From the NCBI GenBank assembly GCA_037976565.1, contig CP137675.1:2241323-2305322 (forward strand): DNA of 64,000 bases. The letters are read 5' to 3'. Both the position numbers and the translations under genes were made by a program. Under the pieces are notes generated by a model, which did not search any database, was not told the DNA's origin, and saw only the letters and a list, made by a program, of their open reading frames with translations. The number at the start of each line of letters is the position of its first letter. Within the stretch, counting starts at the first letter, position 1. This stretch comes from Mesocentrotus franciscanus. Taxonomy: Eukaryota; Echinodermata; Echinoidea; Camarodonta; Strongylocentrotidae. Below are positions 1-13,800 of this stretch, in pieces.

Positions 1-1371
1 TAAAAATGTTGGAAATAGTTGACAGTATTTTGAGGATTTAGGGATTATTCTATAATATCCTGTAGAAACTGAAATATAAACATTCATTTGATCATCTAAA
101 TAATCTATTAAAAGCCAGATATTAGTAGACGTAGATGATGGAGTAATAAATCTCAGAGTAATGATGGACATGCTTGTCATGCTTTCTCATTTCATCACAA
201 AAAACATATTGTTGCCTAGCCTTGATGCTTATGAAATGCAGCGAGATTGGTGAATACGAAAGATGATTGCAGTAAGAAATCACTGTTAATTATACAGCAG
301 TCCCAGTGTCCCATCTTAAATCCTGAATCCTGTTTTCAAGCCTTTGCAAGGGAAATGTATTGCCACTGTTTTTTATATTTTTATATCCTTGCGAGCTTGA
401 TTACTTTCTAAGAATATGGATGATGGATCTTTGCACATTTGCATAAAAGGTGCTTTTCCATCACGGGTATCGAATAGCAGATTTGTACAAATGTGAAATA
501 AGCATGAAGTACTGTTATCTGAGTTGCACACTTCAGTTATGTGTTTTACTTCTCATGAATACTATTCCTGAAAATTAGACAGATAATTTCTCGATTGAAA
601 TTGATTGCATCACCAAGTCAGTGTATATATTTTCTTTTTCTTGTACTCATGAGGTAATTTTCCCACTAAATATATTTTCCATGGAGGCGCGCTGGCTGAG
701 TGATAGAGCAGTGGTCTCAGAACCAGGTTCTCCCAGGTTCGAAACCAAGTCGATATGCTAGTGACCTTTGGTAAGGCATTAATCCTCATAACCAAGTCCC
801 TCGGAGAGGACTTAAAACTGTCGGTCCCCTAGTTGCTTCCTTGCAAACACACACTTAGCAGTCAGGTAAAAAAGAAACAAGCAAAACCAAACCAAACCAA
901 ACCATTCATGACAATGTTAAAGATTCCTTGCTCAATCCTTGAAAGATACAAGGTGATACAAACATATTAGCACTGTTATCAAATTATGTTGTTTCTTACC
1001 AACTAGACATCACCAATATTAGTTGATTGCTGGTAATGGACATTGAGATGATGCATGTAATGTGTATACAAATATCAAAGATATCCTTTTTCATTTCACT
1101 TCCAAATGTCATCTTTAAAATTGATTTATAATTTCCTCTTGGAAATATCCCTTTCCCTTCAGATCATGATGGTCTTTTGTGACAAGGATTAATCTAACTT
1201 TGTTAAGAACCAGAGGGGCATTAATTCATCATTGTACATTGAGTTTATACCTTTCTTGCTCTCATCAGAGTCAGACTATATTGGATGACATTTTAAACTT
1301 TTACGACTCTTTTTCCATGCCTTCTTATAATGTCATAACATAATTTTAAATCATTGTCTTCTCTTTCGCAG
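1..1371 (+). other. ASH1L intron (partial) with a SINE
   Basis: The window opens inside the gene, because exon 1 here begins with an acceptor and a split codon. No ASH1L-like exon was recognised in this stretch. It is AT-rich apart from the tRNA-like SINE at about 682-870. Confidence 0.6.
682..870 (+). repeat. tRNA-derived SINE
   Basis: A box-A-like TGGCTGAGTGATAGAGCAG near 691 is followed by a box-B-like GGTTCGAAACC at 736-746, the internal RNA polymerase III promoter of tRNA-derived SINEs. The body holds GGACTTAAAACTGTCGGTCC, a motif similar to the GACGTTAAAGGTCGGTCCC in the SINE at 31136. The tail is A/C-rich. It is not a functional tRNA gene: no acceptor stem closes. Confidence 0.75.
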
Positions 1372-1763
1372 TGTTCCTAAGGTTCAGACTGAGATCCTTC
1401 CAGTTGACGAGCCTCCGGTCCCGTCCTCCACCACCCCCAACCAAGAAACCACTGCACCCAAGAGGAAAACAACCAAGCAACAGGCCAGCAAAACCTCCAA
1501 GTCAGACGCCAAGAAGAAAAAGAAGAAGAAAAAGAAAAAGAAGAAGAAGAATGCATCATCATCGCCACCAGCACCACCATCAGGAGCTTCAGGAAGCAGC
1601 TCAAGACCAGACGGAAGCTCCCAGGACAAGTCACCAATGAGGATAAGATGACCGCCTTGAAGAAGACCAAAAAGAAGCCTGGAAGGAAACCTAAGGAGGA
1701 GCAGATGGTCAAGAAGAAGTACTGGAGAGCAGGCATCTACTCGGATACATTCAAGGAAGAATT
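1372..1763 (+). CDS. ASH1L: ASH1L exon 1 of window: Lys-rich, AT-hook-like linker, contains a frameshift
   Basis: The acceptor is TTTCGCAG before 1372 and the donor is GTAAGT at 1764. The 5' part reads in one frame ([19 protein letters not shown], then a Lys run, then a Ser/Pro/Gly stretch) until a TGA at 1649. The 3' part reads in another frame from about 1636 ([20 protein letters not shown], then [17 protein letters not shown]). The 3' part matches the ASH1L segment before the FxLP motif and is in phase with exon 2. The 3' frame has stops at 1390 and 1405, so one base is missing somewhere between about 1408 and 1648. PGRKPK is an AT-hook-like basic patch. Confidence 0.85.
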
Positions 1764-4700
1764 GTAAGTAGTGGGTTTTTTTAAGTATATTTTTTAGAAG
1801 AAGAGTGAAATTACCTACCTACTTATTATATAGAGCGCAAGTTTTTAAAGCCTCAAGTGTATTTACTTTGTTCAGTTACTGTAAAACTAGAATTCTTGCA
1901 GTGAAAGAAACCACTGGTTGTCAAACTTTAGTTTTATGCCCCAAAAGTTCCTTGTTTTTTCAGTAGATATTTATGGCAAGGTGCCTGCAAACATCTTTCG
2001 TTCTACAGGACTATTTACTTTTGTTTAAACCAAATGTTCTTATAATTTGTTGTTGTTGATGTAGTTTAATTGTGATTTGATCCACTCAGAACCAAGAAAA
2101 AGACAGATGAAGAGGAAGAGGCCAAGAATGTTGACAAGAAATCTAAACTAGAGACTTCTGCAGCTCCTGAAGAGACCAAGATGGATACCACCCCTCCCAC
2201 AACATCAACGGCAACTATTGCAGCAACATCTGAAGTGGCACAAAGTGAGGATGGGAATCAATCTGTGGCAGAAAAACCTACTGCAGATGCAGGAGTAGAG
2301 GAAGGGTCCAAGTCCACCACAACTAGTGAAACAACTCCATCAGACACGCCAGCAACATCAGCAACTCCTTCTGAAGCACCTCTTTCTGAGGCACCTCCTT
2401 CAGACATGCCAGCAACATCAGCAACTCCTTCTAAAGCACCTCCTTCTGAGGCACCTCCTTCAGAAGCACCTAAAGGATCAGCCACAACAGCAGTATCATC
2501 AGAAACAGCAGAACCATCAGAAACAGCTGAAAAGGCTCCGGAAAAGACAGAAGGTGGAGAGTCTCCGGACAAAGCAGTTGCAGCAACTGAACCTGAGAAG
2601 ATGGATGTAGATACACCACAAGGTGTCACTGAAGCAGGAGATAAGGAGGATGTTGCAGAAGTTGCAGGACTTTCGGAGGAGAAAGATGCTAAGGATGCTG
2701 ATGAGAGCAGTCCAAAGCTGCTGCCATTTCCTTTCCATGCAGGTGAGTGACCTTTTAAACACTTCCTGGAGTCCTGTTAAGACATGGCGCAGTGAAATTC
2801 TAATGAGATGCACAGTGGATGTCACATACAGTCAAACCTGTCTATTAAGGCCACCCAAGGGAAACACAAAAAGTGTCCACTAAATAAATAGATTGCTCGA
2901 CAGATTAGATAGGTTCTTCAACACACGTTTCCTACTAGAGGGAGGCAATATGGGTTACAACTATAGATAGGTGACCTATAAATAGAGAGATTGCCACAAA
3001 GGTAGGTTTGACTAGTGAAGTGTATGTTATGACATAGAGAATTCATTTTTTTGACTTAGGGTATATGGATCTACACAAAATGGCCTTGTCAAATATTCTT
3101 TGTAACATGAAACATTAACACTGACAAGCCTAGTAATTGAGCATGCTGGTATGAATATTTTGATGCAGTGAAGCCAAATTGCTAGATTTTCAAAAAGAGA
3201 AGTGAAGAAGAAAGGTAAAGTTATTTTGAGATTGGGTTCACCAACCAGGACTGTTTTTTAAAGGGCAGCGGAAGACAGTACAGAAATGGTGAAAATTGTG
3301 TTCGAGTGGAAAATATCAGATGAGAAATCGCATTAGAAGACTTCTCCAGAAAGAAGCATAGCAAGAAAAAAAGGTGTGAATATATTGTGAAGTAATTGCA
3401 TAAGCATCCTGTGTGATATGAACAATGCTTGAATTGATGGGTATTATTATTATTATTGGTGTACATTAGCAGCTTTAAGCACAAAGCAGTGTTTTATTCA
3501 GAGAATGATGTAAATTATGAATAAAACATTGCTTACATCAGTTAGTTGAGATGGACTGTAAATGAGCTTGGCTGAAGAATCACTTGTCACATTCAATAAA
3601 CAAGACATTTTGTAAACACTGCCAAGAGACAGGGGCCTGCCAAGAAATTTCTGACATTACATTTTGGCAGCGGGGGTAGCATAAATTGAAAGCAAATGCT
3701 GCGGACGGTGTAGACGATCACCTCATGTGCCCTCGTCTGTTCATTATGCAACAATGCAGATAGGAGGACCCTTTCAGTCCAATCTTCACGTCTGACCTCG
3801 CGTGGGGGGAAGTAAACAAGCGGCATGAATGCCAAGTTTAGAGGACAGGTGCACCATTTCGCGGAAGGTGTCGAAACGATATTGGCATGGCCTACTTTAA
3901 TAGAAGTGTGGAGTTTGTGTGTTGTGGAAGGGGGAGGGTCGCGTTGATCGTGTCGGGATAGAGTGGGATAGGATTTTCAATTTGTGTGGGCTGCTAGCTG
4001 CTTTAATTACTTGCTTGGCTAGGGTCATAAGATCCTGATTCAATATTTGATGCAGGATGTGTGAGGCGATAGGAAACGAGAGGCAGAGGTGGGGGATGAG
4101 GTGGAAATAAATATATTGTACATGTATCTGTAGGTTTTGGATGCTACTCTGCAGAGTAACACTTCTTAAGTATTGAAAAAATGAAGTTTAAGTTTAAGGT
4201 CAAGGGTCATCGATGGATTTAAGATATGGAATGTTGTGTTTATGATGTAGTAGGTAAGCTACATGCAAAACAAAATATCTCATGATGTTTAGTTTTCTAC
4301 AACTGAAACCATGCTTGGGAAAAAAATAAACATTTCAAAATGTAAATATGTAAGGTAAATGCACCTGCTTTTAATTTCATGTACAGCTTCATATTAAACG
4401 TTGAATACCATACTGTAATTATTTTTTGCATCATCAGATCAAATATCTCATGTTTTTATAGTTATATGTATTATCATTTCTTTCTATTTCTTCTACTTGT
4501 AGGTATCAACTTGTGTGAGGAATGGTTTGACTTTGAGCTTCCGTACGATATCTGGTGGCAATGGGTACACAGCAAGCTTCCTTCAAGGACACAAGCACCG
4601 AAATTCAAGAAGATCAGAAACAGTAAGTAGCCATTTTTATCATACTGTATAGCAGTTCTGCTTGCTTTTGTGTTTGTGTTTGAAGGGCAGGTCCAGTCTC

Positions 4701-7700
4701 GAATGTTCCTTTTGCTTTCAGAAGAAAGAAGCCATTTTGTGTCTTAAGGGTAGTGTATTGCGGTGAAGATCAGGGACCCATTTTATTGAGAGTATTTAGA
4801 GTTGCGACTGATTCCAGTTGATAGCAACTTGACTTGAGATTGATGTCAGTGTTCATTTGTACAAAAGATTTTAATAGATGTTCGTTATTAGTTTGCGATT
4901 GATCGACAGACCTATTATCAATGCAAATCAGTCACACCACGTTAATGGACAGTGCTCTACAGTTTTTTATCCCTTTCCCTACTTCGTGTTGGTCCACTTT
5001 TTTCCTTGCTGGTCTGTCTCTATCTCTTTCTATCTGTCTCTCATGCTTTCTCCTTCTATTCATACACCATATCCTATCATGTCCCGGATCTGTCCATTTT
5101 CTTTTGCTCTCACTCCTCTTCTCTCTCTTTTCATCCTGGTATTGTGTTCCTGTTACATTTTTTTTTGCTTTTATCCTTGAGAAAATTTCCCAGGGATGCC
5201 AAGCATTTTATAATGGCAGCCTGCCAAGCACTCAGACACAAACAAAAAATCAGCCATCGGTATTAAAGATAGGTAGAGATCTGGTGAAGGTGAATACTAA
5301 CTAGCTTTCTCAGTCTTTCTATGTCAGTTTGAAAGAAAGTCATAATGGACATGTCACCTGAAAAAAAGTTTGCTCTTCAAATACCCTCATATTAAAAATA
5401 TCATGATGAGATAGTTGAAAAGTTTGGACCAAACCCTCATGAAACATTAATATATTGTCCCATATACCCATTTCTGTGTGCAGTACATGCAATTTTCGGC
5501 AAGATTGGGTCAATCTCTTATGATTTTGATGATTCCAAAACCTAACAGTACACCCCAATAATTATGTACTGCACGATGATCATTCTTTCCCAAAGGCTTC
5601 TAAACAGTATAGTCCACAGTTTCATTTCATGACCAGAATTATAGTTTACCTTTAACCCCAATTCACTGTTTTATACAATGCTATAATTATCTGCTTTTTA
5701 AATCCTGAAGTCAAGTTTAAGTGTTTTATGTAAGTTATGGAGTTTGTGCCACTTCCTTGAGATTTGCTTACAGCAGGCAAAGAGGACATTCTTTAGTTAG
5801 ACTTTATGCTGTAGTGTAATGTATACCAAACTCCTATGTTTACATTGTATTGAAATACATAAAAAGGCAAAGTAAAGAAAAAGACCCAATTATCAAAGCT
5901 CTCAGGCATTACAAGGTTGCGCATATTAAGTTACATGTATTTTTTGTCCTTTCTAGTCTAGTTTTATTTTGTTTCATTTTTCATACATGTATACACTAAA
6001 TCATCAACTCATCTATAGATGTAGGGCCTACATGTACAAGTGTCAATTTCTCTTTACTACTAAAAATTATTTCTTCAAATACTTTTTTCTTAAATCACAA
6101 TACATATTTCAGTAATATTTCAATCAGTGCAAATGGTAATGTCCTGATGCAGTGCATGTTCAGTGCACTCAATAAACAGCACATAAATCAAATGCCGTTT
6201 GTGCAAAATTAGTGAGAGGGTGGGAGGGGGTGGAGGGGGGAGGAAGGGAGGGAGGGAGGGAGGAAGGGAGGAAGAAGAATGAAGAGAGAGAGAGAAAAGT
6301 GGCAAAATGGCATCGCATCACGTCACACACGAAACAGTTGGCTTATGTCTGAGCTAGCGTCCTACCTTTATGTTTTGCCACAAAGGCGCATTTTTTTCTA
6401 TTCCCACGGCTTTTGAATTCAAGACATAGCTGCACATCCACGCTCTGTGTATATCCCCCATCTTGAATCCTAGCAACCACAAGCACTGTCATTGACCCTG
6501 CAGTCCAATAACAGAGTTGTTTTACACTTGAAAGATAATTCCATCTTGAATCCTCCTAGCAATCATAATTATTGTCACTGACTGTGCAGTCTAACAATAT
6601 GGCTGACTCACAGCTGAAGTACAATGTGGATCCGTCGAGACAAAGTTAATAGATTTGGGCAACTAGACTGATGGTGGATTCACTTGTCAAATATGATCTG
6701 GATCAGTGAAGACAAGGTTGACAGATCTACTCTTTCATAATCTGTTACCCTTAAAAGTAATTCTTGCAAGCCCTTGCCTATTAAAGCAGTGGTTGTAATT
6801 CCAAAGGACCTGTAGCTGAATTCAATTAGACTAGCATGGATTTGAAAAAGTTTTATTTGGAACTCTATATTATAAAGTCAAATGTGATTTGAGGTTGAAT
6901 TGTCACTACTGTTCTCTGAGCTTAAATCAGAGTTTAAGAATTGTTATGAATATTCCTCTCCCTTTTAAGCAAGAAGATGGCAAAGAAATTCTTGAGGTCA
7001 AATGGGCTAACACCCATTGTAGAAACACTTAAAGAGAAGGTTGAGTTTTGGTAAGAGGTGAAAAATAATATGTGAGCGTTATCATTCTTATTATGCAAGT
7101 GTGGAAGAATATCAGATAAAAAATGTTCCCTGAAAAGCATGGCTCTTCAAATGCCTTAATATTCTAAATATGACATGTAACAGCATAAAAATCGGGACGG
7201 ATTTTTATGCCACATGTTCGTGTAGTCCCATATACATCTTTCTGTGTACAGTGCTTGTAACTTTACCAAGACTGGGCCAAATTTCTGATCATTTTGATGA
7301 TTCCAGAACCTTGCAGTACACACCAATACTTATATGCTAAATGATCAACCTTTTTTGATCGATTCCACACTGTTTCTTTCACAATGCAGTCGCATGACCA
7401 GAACACAACTTTATCTTTAACTTTGTATAAATTGCATGTTTCATTGTACTGCACACCCAAAATGTAATTGACTTAATACATAGTACTTCTGCATATAGCA
7501 GTACTAATAAGATACATGCCCACTAATTCCTTTTGGTGTGTGCCAACAACCTGACTCCTGTCACCTCTTATATAGGTTACACGATGCTCCCATTGTTCCC
7601 ATGTGATTCAGGGTTTCTGAAATGTCGGAACAAGTGCATGAAATATTTCAAGGAGTATTTTTTCCCTCTCCTTCATTTTGAAACCTCTTGAGGTTCACCA

Positions 7701-7817
7701 ACTCTAGAACTTGGCTGAGAAATGCTCATTTATCTGTAACCTTCATCTGAGGTGCATGATTTCATGGCCTCTACTGTTGCCTAGCAGCAAGATGTGGAGA
7801 GAGAAAGAGAGGGAGAG

Positions 7818-7849
<32 letters not shown>

Positions 7850-10800
7850 TGGGAGAGGAAGTGCCCCCGCCATTTATTTTACCATTTAACCTCTCCCACC
7901 TTCTCTCCCCCTTCTTTTTCTCCCTTCTTTTTCTCCCTTCTTTCTTCTTTCTCTCTGTCTTTCTCCCCCTTCTTTCTCTTCCCTAATTTCTCTTGCTTCT
8001 TTCTCTTGCTTCTTTCTCTCCCTTCTTTCTCTCCCTTCTGTCTCTCTGTCTTTCTCTCCCTTCTTTCTCTCCCTTCTTTCTCTCTGTCTTTCTCTAGATA
8101 ATGACCTTTCTTCTAGCCTTTTTTTACTTTGCTACATTGTATGTATGCCTATACTATAGTATCCATTACCATGTAGTATTTATTTGTGGTCTTGAGTGAG
8201 TAGATATAGAGGTGTTGTGGTCCAGTGGATAAGTCTCCGGACACTGAACCACAAGGTACAGGGTTCAAATCCCTGTCACAGCACTAATGTCCTTTAGCAA
8301 GACAATAATGAACATTTGCTCCACTCCATCTAGGTAAGGTAAATGGGTATTACCCAGCAGGAATTAATCCTTAAAATGCTCGAGAGCTGTAATGGCAGCC
8401 ATGCTAAAGTCGGTAATAATAATGGAGCACCAGAAGTGGCATTGCACCAGACATGAGTGCTATACAAGAACCCACTATTATTATTATTGTTGATTAAAAT
8501 GTTTAATTAGTCAGTTCATATTTTTCTGATTCATAGTTTCCATTATTCAGAATCTCCCATGACCCACTACCACTAAGTAGTGAAATGACTACTTTTACAA
8601 AGGCATTTGATTTGGAGTGCTTTTTATCCTCCAACTTGCTGAATCTCTTCCCCCTTGCATAAATCACCCTCCTTCTGATCATGGCTACTTACAAACTAGC
8701 ACTCAATTCATGCCAGTATTTCATTATTTGTATACAATGATTCTGCAGAGTTGCTAGTGCCGTGATCACCCCTCGTAGATGCAGCATGTATTATGCATAA
8801 CCCTAATCCACATTTGATTGGAATTTAATTAGGAGACCCACTGGAAGAGATCCTATCATCATCCATCAGGGATTTCAGCTGCCAACGATCTACTCTTAAT
8901 AACATGCAAGTGTTTTATAATTGAAACATACTTTCATTAGCCATTCTTAAAATGAAACCAAAGCTTTGTGAACCGATAGTTGTTTCTTATCCTATATTGC
9001 AATTTTTTAAAACAATATCCGAGTCAGTAGTTTTTACTCATTCGATATTGTAATTTCAAACTAATTTCTGAGCCAATGAATATTTCTTTATCATACATTG
9101 CATTTTCTCTCCCTAAGTAGAGAAAGGGATATCTTGAATTTTATCTTGAGTGGGAGTGGGTTTAAAACAAACAGTTGGAATGTTTGAATTATAATTGTGT
9201 CATATCCCTTATGATATAGGGGGGCCTGGTGTGCACGAAGGTGTTATTGAACGCTACCTCAGAATTTATTAGAATATTGATTACTGTTTGTGTTAGGGAG
9301 GATAAACTGATCTCCATTTTGTAACTATGCATTAAGGAGTAATACGTAATGCTTTGATAAGACAAGAATAACAGTACACGACTTCTAATTCCTCAATTTC
9401 AAACAGAACAACAATCAAATAAAAAGAGGCTGTAATGGAGAGCTCATCTATTTTTCTATTGCCATGGCAACCCAATACCCTAAAGCAAAGTTAGCAAACC
9501 CTCCCACTGGTGAAAGGGAGCTTATCCAATAGATTGCTTCGCACGTAAGATGGATGGGCCAAGCCATTCCAAGACGATTGTGATCATCACTTTCAAGAAG
9601 ATAGAATTAAACAGCAATCCTGCCATATTTGAATTGGTAAGATTGTCTGCTGATGAGATCCAGGAGAACGTCAAATCTGTTTTAAAGGGGACGAATTTCA
9701 TTGAATTACAATGCTATTATATCTGTTTTAAAGGGGGAAAATTTCATAGAATTATGTTATTATATCTGTTTTTAAAGGGGTCAAATTGCATAGAATTATA
9801 ATGTTATCATATCTGTTTTAAAGGGGAGGAATGTCATAGAATTGTTAATTGTTTACAGCTAGTATGTATAATATCAACCCCAAGCCTTTACCTGGCATTT
9901 TATTAGTGAACAGCTATTAAAAATGAGTATGAAGGATATACTCAACTATATAAAAGTGACATATCTAAGATATTATCAGTCAGCATGGATCTTGATATTG
10001 TTTCTCTCCATTTTTAGCCTGTTGCATTTGAGGAGGGTAATGTGTTCAGTTGAACTTTGGATAACACTTCCTTGTCTCTCCTCGAATAACAATCTCAGCT
10101 GAAATTAGAGGAGACAATTTCATTGATTAGCGTTTGATACGTGGCATCATGTATTACATGAATGTTTCCTAGATATTAGATATGTGTGGTCAGGATGTGA
10201 TGAATCTACAATTTATTCTCTATGTTAGGAGGGCTGCACAAACTACATGCAGAGACTGTGTAATCTCTGGATACGTGACTGATATGCAGAGCAAAACTGC
10301 ATGGAATACATGTAGTGTACGCAAATAGATATAATTGTGAAGCTACGGTGAGAGAATGATTTTGCAGGATAAGAGTAGAATTGTTAAAGGGATCTGGTAA
10401 CTTTGTCTCAGATTCTGAAATAAAATCCTGGATTTAGCTCATGCTGTAATGATAATTATAAACCTTTAGGTCAGTCAGGGATCCCATGGCTTTTACAAGC
10501 CGATCGACTGTCTGATTATCAAGATATTTATGATTGGATTCGAAATCAAATTTTGCGTTTTCCTAATGGTTTTCATAGCACTACAGTCTATTGGGGAAAA
10601 CAAGTATGGTAAAACCAGTCACTCAAAGATTTTTACTTTTTTTAAGGCACTTCTTGATCATATTGAAGCGCAATTTTTTTTTAGGGCTTCAATATTACAC
10701 CATATCACATACGCTGATAACACGCAGGGCCATCCATCTCAGATTTAACATTGTTAAACGATGCCTTTAATAGTAATACTACACAAGAAGTATCCCACAA

Positions 10801-13800
10801 TTGATAATAACTCATCATATTACAGTGCACCGATGAACACCATCCTAAATTTGTTAGAAAAAGGAACTCACAAATAACATACACTCCATCAATCATATCA
10901 ATATTATGCATTACATTAGTGATTAGCTAGTGATTATACAACACCTAAGTAAATCCTTGTCATTTGATTGGAGGATTGTTGGTCACGTGATATTCAATAA
11001 ATAATACTATTGCACGACCGTGCATTTTTGGTTATATTCGCCGTAGTACGTCAACGAGCGTGCATTTTTGGTTATATGCAGACTGCGTACAATGCACACA
11101 CACACACTCTCTGCCCTGCATGTATCCCATTGTGCTCTGCGCGCATCTGACGCGAAGGCAATCTGAATGTAATCAAGAAGGCCTGAATCAACTTTAATTT
11201 ATCTTTAATATAAGGAGCAAAGCATAATTTGTTGAAAGATTTTGTATAAAACAAATAATGAATGATTTTCATTCCTTCAATAGTGCAAACATTTTCATTC
11301 GTTGAAAGATAACGCTAATTCTATTAAACTCGGCTGACGCCTCGTTGAATAGAACGTTAATCTTTCAACTCATGAAAATATTCGCACTATTGAACTCCTA
11401 AGCATTCATTATTTGTATATTATACAACTTCTTATGGTAAGAAAAATGATGACACTAATTTGGAGATATTTATATGCATACATACAGGTATATTTAATCA
11501 AAATTCTTATTGTGGGTGCATTTCAATTATATGATTTGAAGTACTTAAACAGATATCTAATCATAATAAGAGACAATTTCACAAAATGTATTGGGTATTT
11601 ATAAACTTCCACTCCGTCAATTCGGTAATACGCTTGCACGTGTGTGAGTCAGTGTGTGTGTGCATACATACGTAGACACCACGATCAACAGGTGCCTTCT
11701 AGAAGCCATTGATGTCATCCATTACAGGAGTTTCCTATTACCACCGGTCACATAATTATATTTTCAGCCTTGCTTCCTCACTGCAGCACTACCTGAATGT
11801 ATAAGACATGTTTCAAACGATCATTACTATGGGCTCACGCTGTGCAGTCCTATAGAAATTGTTAACGCTGACTGAGTGATCGTTCAAGCGTGAATGTCGC
11901 GCAGCATGAAAATGTTTAGGTGTAGATAAGTACAATGGACTTTCTTGAGATTATGATTATTTGAGGAGATTACTCGCAAGCACTTTAAGATGTGAAGTGT
12001 TTGTTTTCATTAAGATTTTTTTTATTCAATCATTTATTCATAAGGGAACCGGAGGTCTTCTAGAACTTGTCCTTTTTTCTTTAAGTTGAAGCATTGAATG
12101 AATGGAATGGAAGAAATAAAAAATGTTGGCCAAAATTTTTATTTTTCCTTTATAAATATGGTATAGTAAAACATCTTGTCTCTAATATTGTATGAATGAA
12201 TCTATTTATAGTGACACTCAAATGTAGCATTTTATTTGGAGCTTAATTTCTTTGGTCCTCAATTGTGAAGCAATCAGAAAACATTTTTGCCTATAATAAT
12301 ATTCATTATCAATCAAATCCTTCTTTCTGCATTAATTTAAGTACTATTTTCACTGTTTTGTCAAACTTTTCAATCCTATTATTCACACAAATGCCATGCA
12401 GGTAAAAGAGTAGACAATAATTCAGATTTTAAGAATTCAATGAGACGTGATGGTGAGGAGAGGGGGGCGGGGGTCCTCGCCAAAGCTAAGTGCTTTAGTG
12501 ACGTAGAATTGTCTGGAAGGACAGGATATAGGCCCCGTTGAGCTGCTCGCGAATCACTTTACCGACTAATGGACTCGTTATACAAGTTTAATCAATCAGT
12601 ATTGGGAGAAAAGCTAAAGAGAGAGGGGGGGGGGCTGCATGTGGTATAAACACCTGATTTATTAGAGCCGTGAGAGAGCAAATTGATCGTGTTGCCATGA
12701 CAATGACGTCTCATAGACCTCCTTTATGCACCCTTTTTATGGAGTAGGTGTTTCTTTCTGTTTTGTTCACGCATGTCGTCTGCCCTTTCTTGTTCTCTGT
12801 GAAAGTCTCCTTCTGATCTGGCTGACTGCCTCCTATTCTCAATCCATTTAAACATCCACACGTTCAACTCATTTACAATTTTACTGTTTAATTATCAAGC
12901 AGCAGCCCATCGGTTTGTCTCTGTCCTAGAAAAATACTTCTTCATCAGGGTCACAAATATCAATAATATGAACTTATCAAATATTTGGAATTGCTGAAAA
13001 AAATTTTAAGTACCATTGCACAATGTGTCAAACTTGCAGTTACCGGTATGTTCTTGAAAAGCAGATGTAATTAATCTACTTCTAGTTCTACACATTAATT
13101 GATTCTTTTTTAGATGTCCACTTTGCAATTGTGAAGATCGACATGCATTGCATTTTCTGATTAATCACATTCTTACATAACTCATGGTGGTTGAAAATAT
13201 GCTTTAAAACACATTGTAAAAGTCAATGCATTTACGGATCATTGCATGAGCAGGTCTGGAATTAGGAATACAAACTAAATGTAACCGTCTCTCCCTATAT
13301 GGCCTACGTGCTCGTTCTCCCCTCAATCCTATAAAAACCTCTCTGACATCATCTCTATAATGAAACATGATCTTAGTCAGATTGCAGGTGAAGGTGTTCG
13401 ATACACGATTTCGCCGCCGATAGGATCAGTGGTTTTTCCTTGTAAGTTAACCCATGGTTACCCCACGAAGGAAGAGGAGACGAGAGCCAGAAGGGCATTA
13501 ACACTGTGATGAAGTATATGAGCTAACACCCTTCTGGCTCTCAACAGACAAACTGATCTTAGACCACTAGATGACGCACATCATCCGAAACGATAAGACG
13601 AAAGAACTCGGCGATGTAAATCGAGAATCAATAAATTTCTTATGAGGAGTGGAGGAGTGCACTGCGGTTGGATGCGTGCCCGATTTAAGATGCTGGCAAA
13701 GGAAGTATAATTGAATCTTGTCTGATCTAAACTTGAAGAGCTTTTATCATCAGCGTAATCTGGACTTAGTAAGGTACTTTGGGGAGCGTATATCACTTAG

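Noticed and set aside
682..760. tRNA gene
   Set aside because: Box A and B are present but no cloverleaf with a closing acceptor stem was seen. It fits a SINE head, as does 8205-8280.
1371..1640. Independent 89-codon Arg/Lys/His-rich protein, and the minus-strand frames opposite it
   Set aside because: This is an off-frame reading of ASH1L exon 1; splice sites and the match to the YSDTFKEE segment fix the real frames.
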